A DNA stretch of 22,217 nt. Source: Eubacteriales Family XIII. Incertae Sedis bacterium (lineage in GTDB: Bacteria; Bacillota; Clostridia; Peptostreptococcales; Anaerovoracaceae). Made by a program: the position numbers and the translations under genes. Shown here piece after piece: positions 21,806 to 22,217 of this stretch. Numbering within the stretch: the stretch's first letter is position 1; each line of letters opens with the position of its first letter. The DNA lies in contig JAIRSA010000031.1 in assembly GCA_031255695.1 (NCBI GenBank), positions 1-22,217 on the forward strand, read 5' to 3'. The notes below the pieces were generated by a model. That model ran no database searches. It saw only the letters and a program-made list of their open reading frames with translations, and was not told the origin of the DNA.

Positions 21806-22064
21806 ATTAAACTCCTTTCTGTCCTTTTCACTTTTTTCTTTGTCAAAAAACTTGCTTTGCCGAATGCCTTGAGCAAAATCGGCGCCATCAGCGTGCTTTC
21901 GCGCAGCTTCGCGCAAAACCTGCTTTTCAAAAACAAAAAACCGGACGGCGCCTCTGCCTCACGGCAGTAACGCCTTCAGCCGCTCCGAGCCTTTGTTCGA
22001 TCGCTGCCTGGCCTGGCAGCGCCGCATGGCATATGCTGTCCGCCGGCCTGGCCGGCAGGCGGCA

Positions 22065-22178
22065 TCAGCCTTGTGTCTGCTTGTGCTTGGGGTTCTCGCA
22101 GATCACCATCACCTTGCCCCTGCGCTTTATGACTTTGCATTTCTCGCAGATGGGCTTGACTGAGCTTCTGATTTTCAT
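22065..22178 (-). CDS. rpmJ: 50S ribosomal protein L36
   Basis: A 37-residue protein starting MKIRSSVKPICEKCKVI. Cys11, Cys14, Cys27 and His32 are the zinc ligands of the C+ form. The ATG (22176-22178) follows AAGGAG at 8-nt spacing. It is the first alpha-operon gene in the window; infA would be expected just beyond the right edge. The gap downstream contains a GC-rich inverted repeat (around 22040-22062) without a T run. Confidence 0.95.
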   Translation of the reverse strand: MKIRSSVKPICEKCKVIKRRGKVMVICENPKHKQTQG

Positions 22179-22217
22179 GACACATTCTCCTTAAATATTG
22201 CCGCCAGCCACGCGCCT

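Noticed and set aside
21806..21916. 37-codon N-terminal extension of S13
   Set aside because: The family start MARIAGV with AAGGAG is unambiguous; the extension has no ribosome binding site and is unlike S13.

Overview
The window is about 22 kb of GC-rich chromosome (roughly 60% GC in genes, with AT-rich promoter islands). It looks like an anaerobic, flagellated bacterium of the Bacillota, most likely class Clostridia. The supporting features are a four-subunit pyruvate-type ferredoxin oxidoreductase, a ribosomal alpha operon in the order rpmJ-rpsM-rpsK-rpsD-rpoA-rplQ, zinc-binding forms of S4 and L36, an S-layer-homology (SLH) surface protein, an ArAE_1/UPF0421 membrane protein, strong AGGAGG-type ribosome binding sites and sigma-A-like promoters. 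Assignment to a genus is not possible from the sequence alone.

Layout from left to right. Position 1-65 is the start of a leftward exported protein, preceded by a very long leader driven by a near-perfect promoter at 534-563. Positions 745-3768 (+) are porG-porD-porA-porB, an oxidoreductase operon ending at a bidirectional terminator (3915-3942). Positions 3988-6256 (-) are a polar amino acid ABC transporter (binding lipoprotein, permease, ATPase). Positions 6396-8555 (-) encode a PAS-GGDEF-degenerate EAL-HDOD protein. It is divergent from motA-motB (8947-10689, +), the flagellar stator genes, with one promoter for each direction in the spacer. A second bidirectional terminator (10792-10828) separates motB from a leftward group: O-acetylhomoserine sulfhydrylase (10902-12194), an ArAE_1 membrane protein (12322-12930), alanine racemase (13037-14338) and an overlapping unknown gene (14322-14834). 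Positions 15075-17450 (+) encode a 791-residue SLH protein. Positions 17730-22178 (-) hold argF and the ribosomal alpha operon.

Functionally this is mostly a housekeeping region: fermentative carbon and electron flow (Por), amino acid uptake and metabolism (ABC transporter, sulfhydrylase, OTC), wall synthesis and surface (Alr, SLH protein), motility and probable c-di-GMP signalling (MotAB, GGDEF protein), and translation/transcription.

I found no obvious new defence, mobile or biosynthetic system. The most unusual signals are (a) many short GC-rich tandem repeats sitting on or just beyond stop codons and in spacers, including a structured ~103-123 bp repeat between the SLH gene and argF and a 33-36 bp minisatellite between rpoA and rplQ; (b) the PAS-GGDEF-EAL-like-HDOD fusion opposite motAB; and (c) the ~460-nt leader of the leftmost gene, which holds an 11-codon ORF with a strong ribosome binding site ending in a C7 tract.
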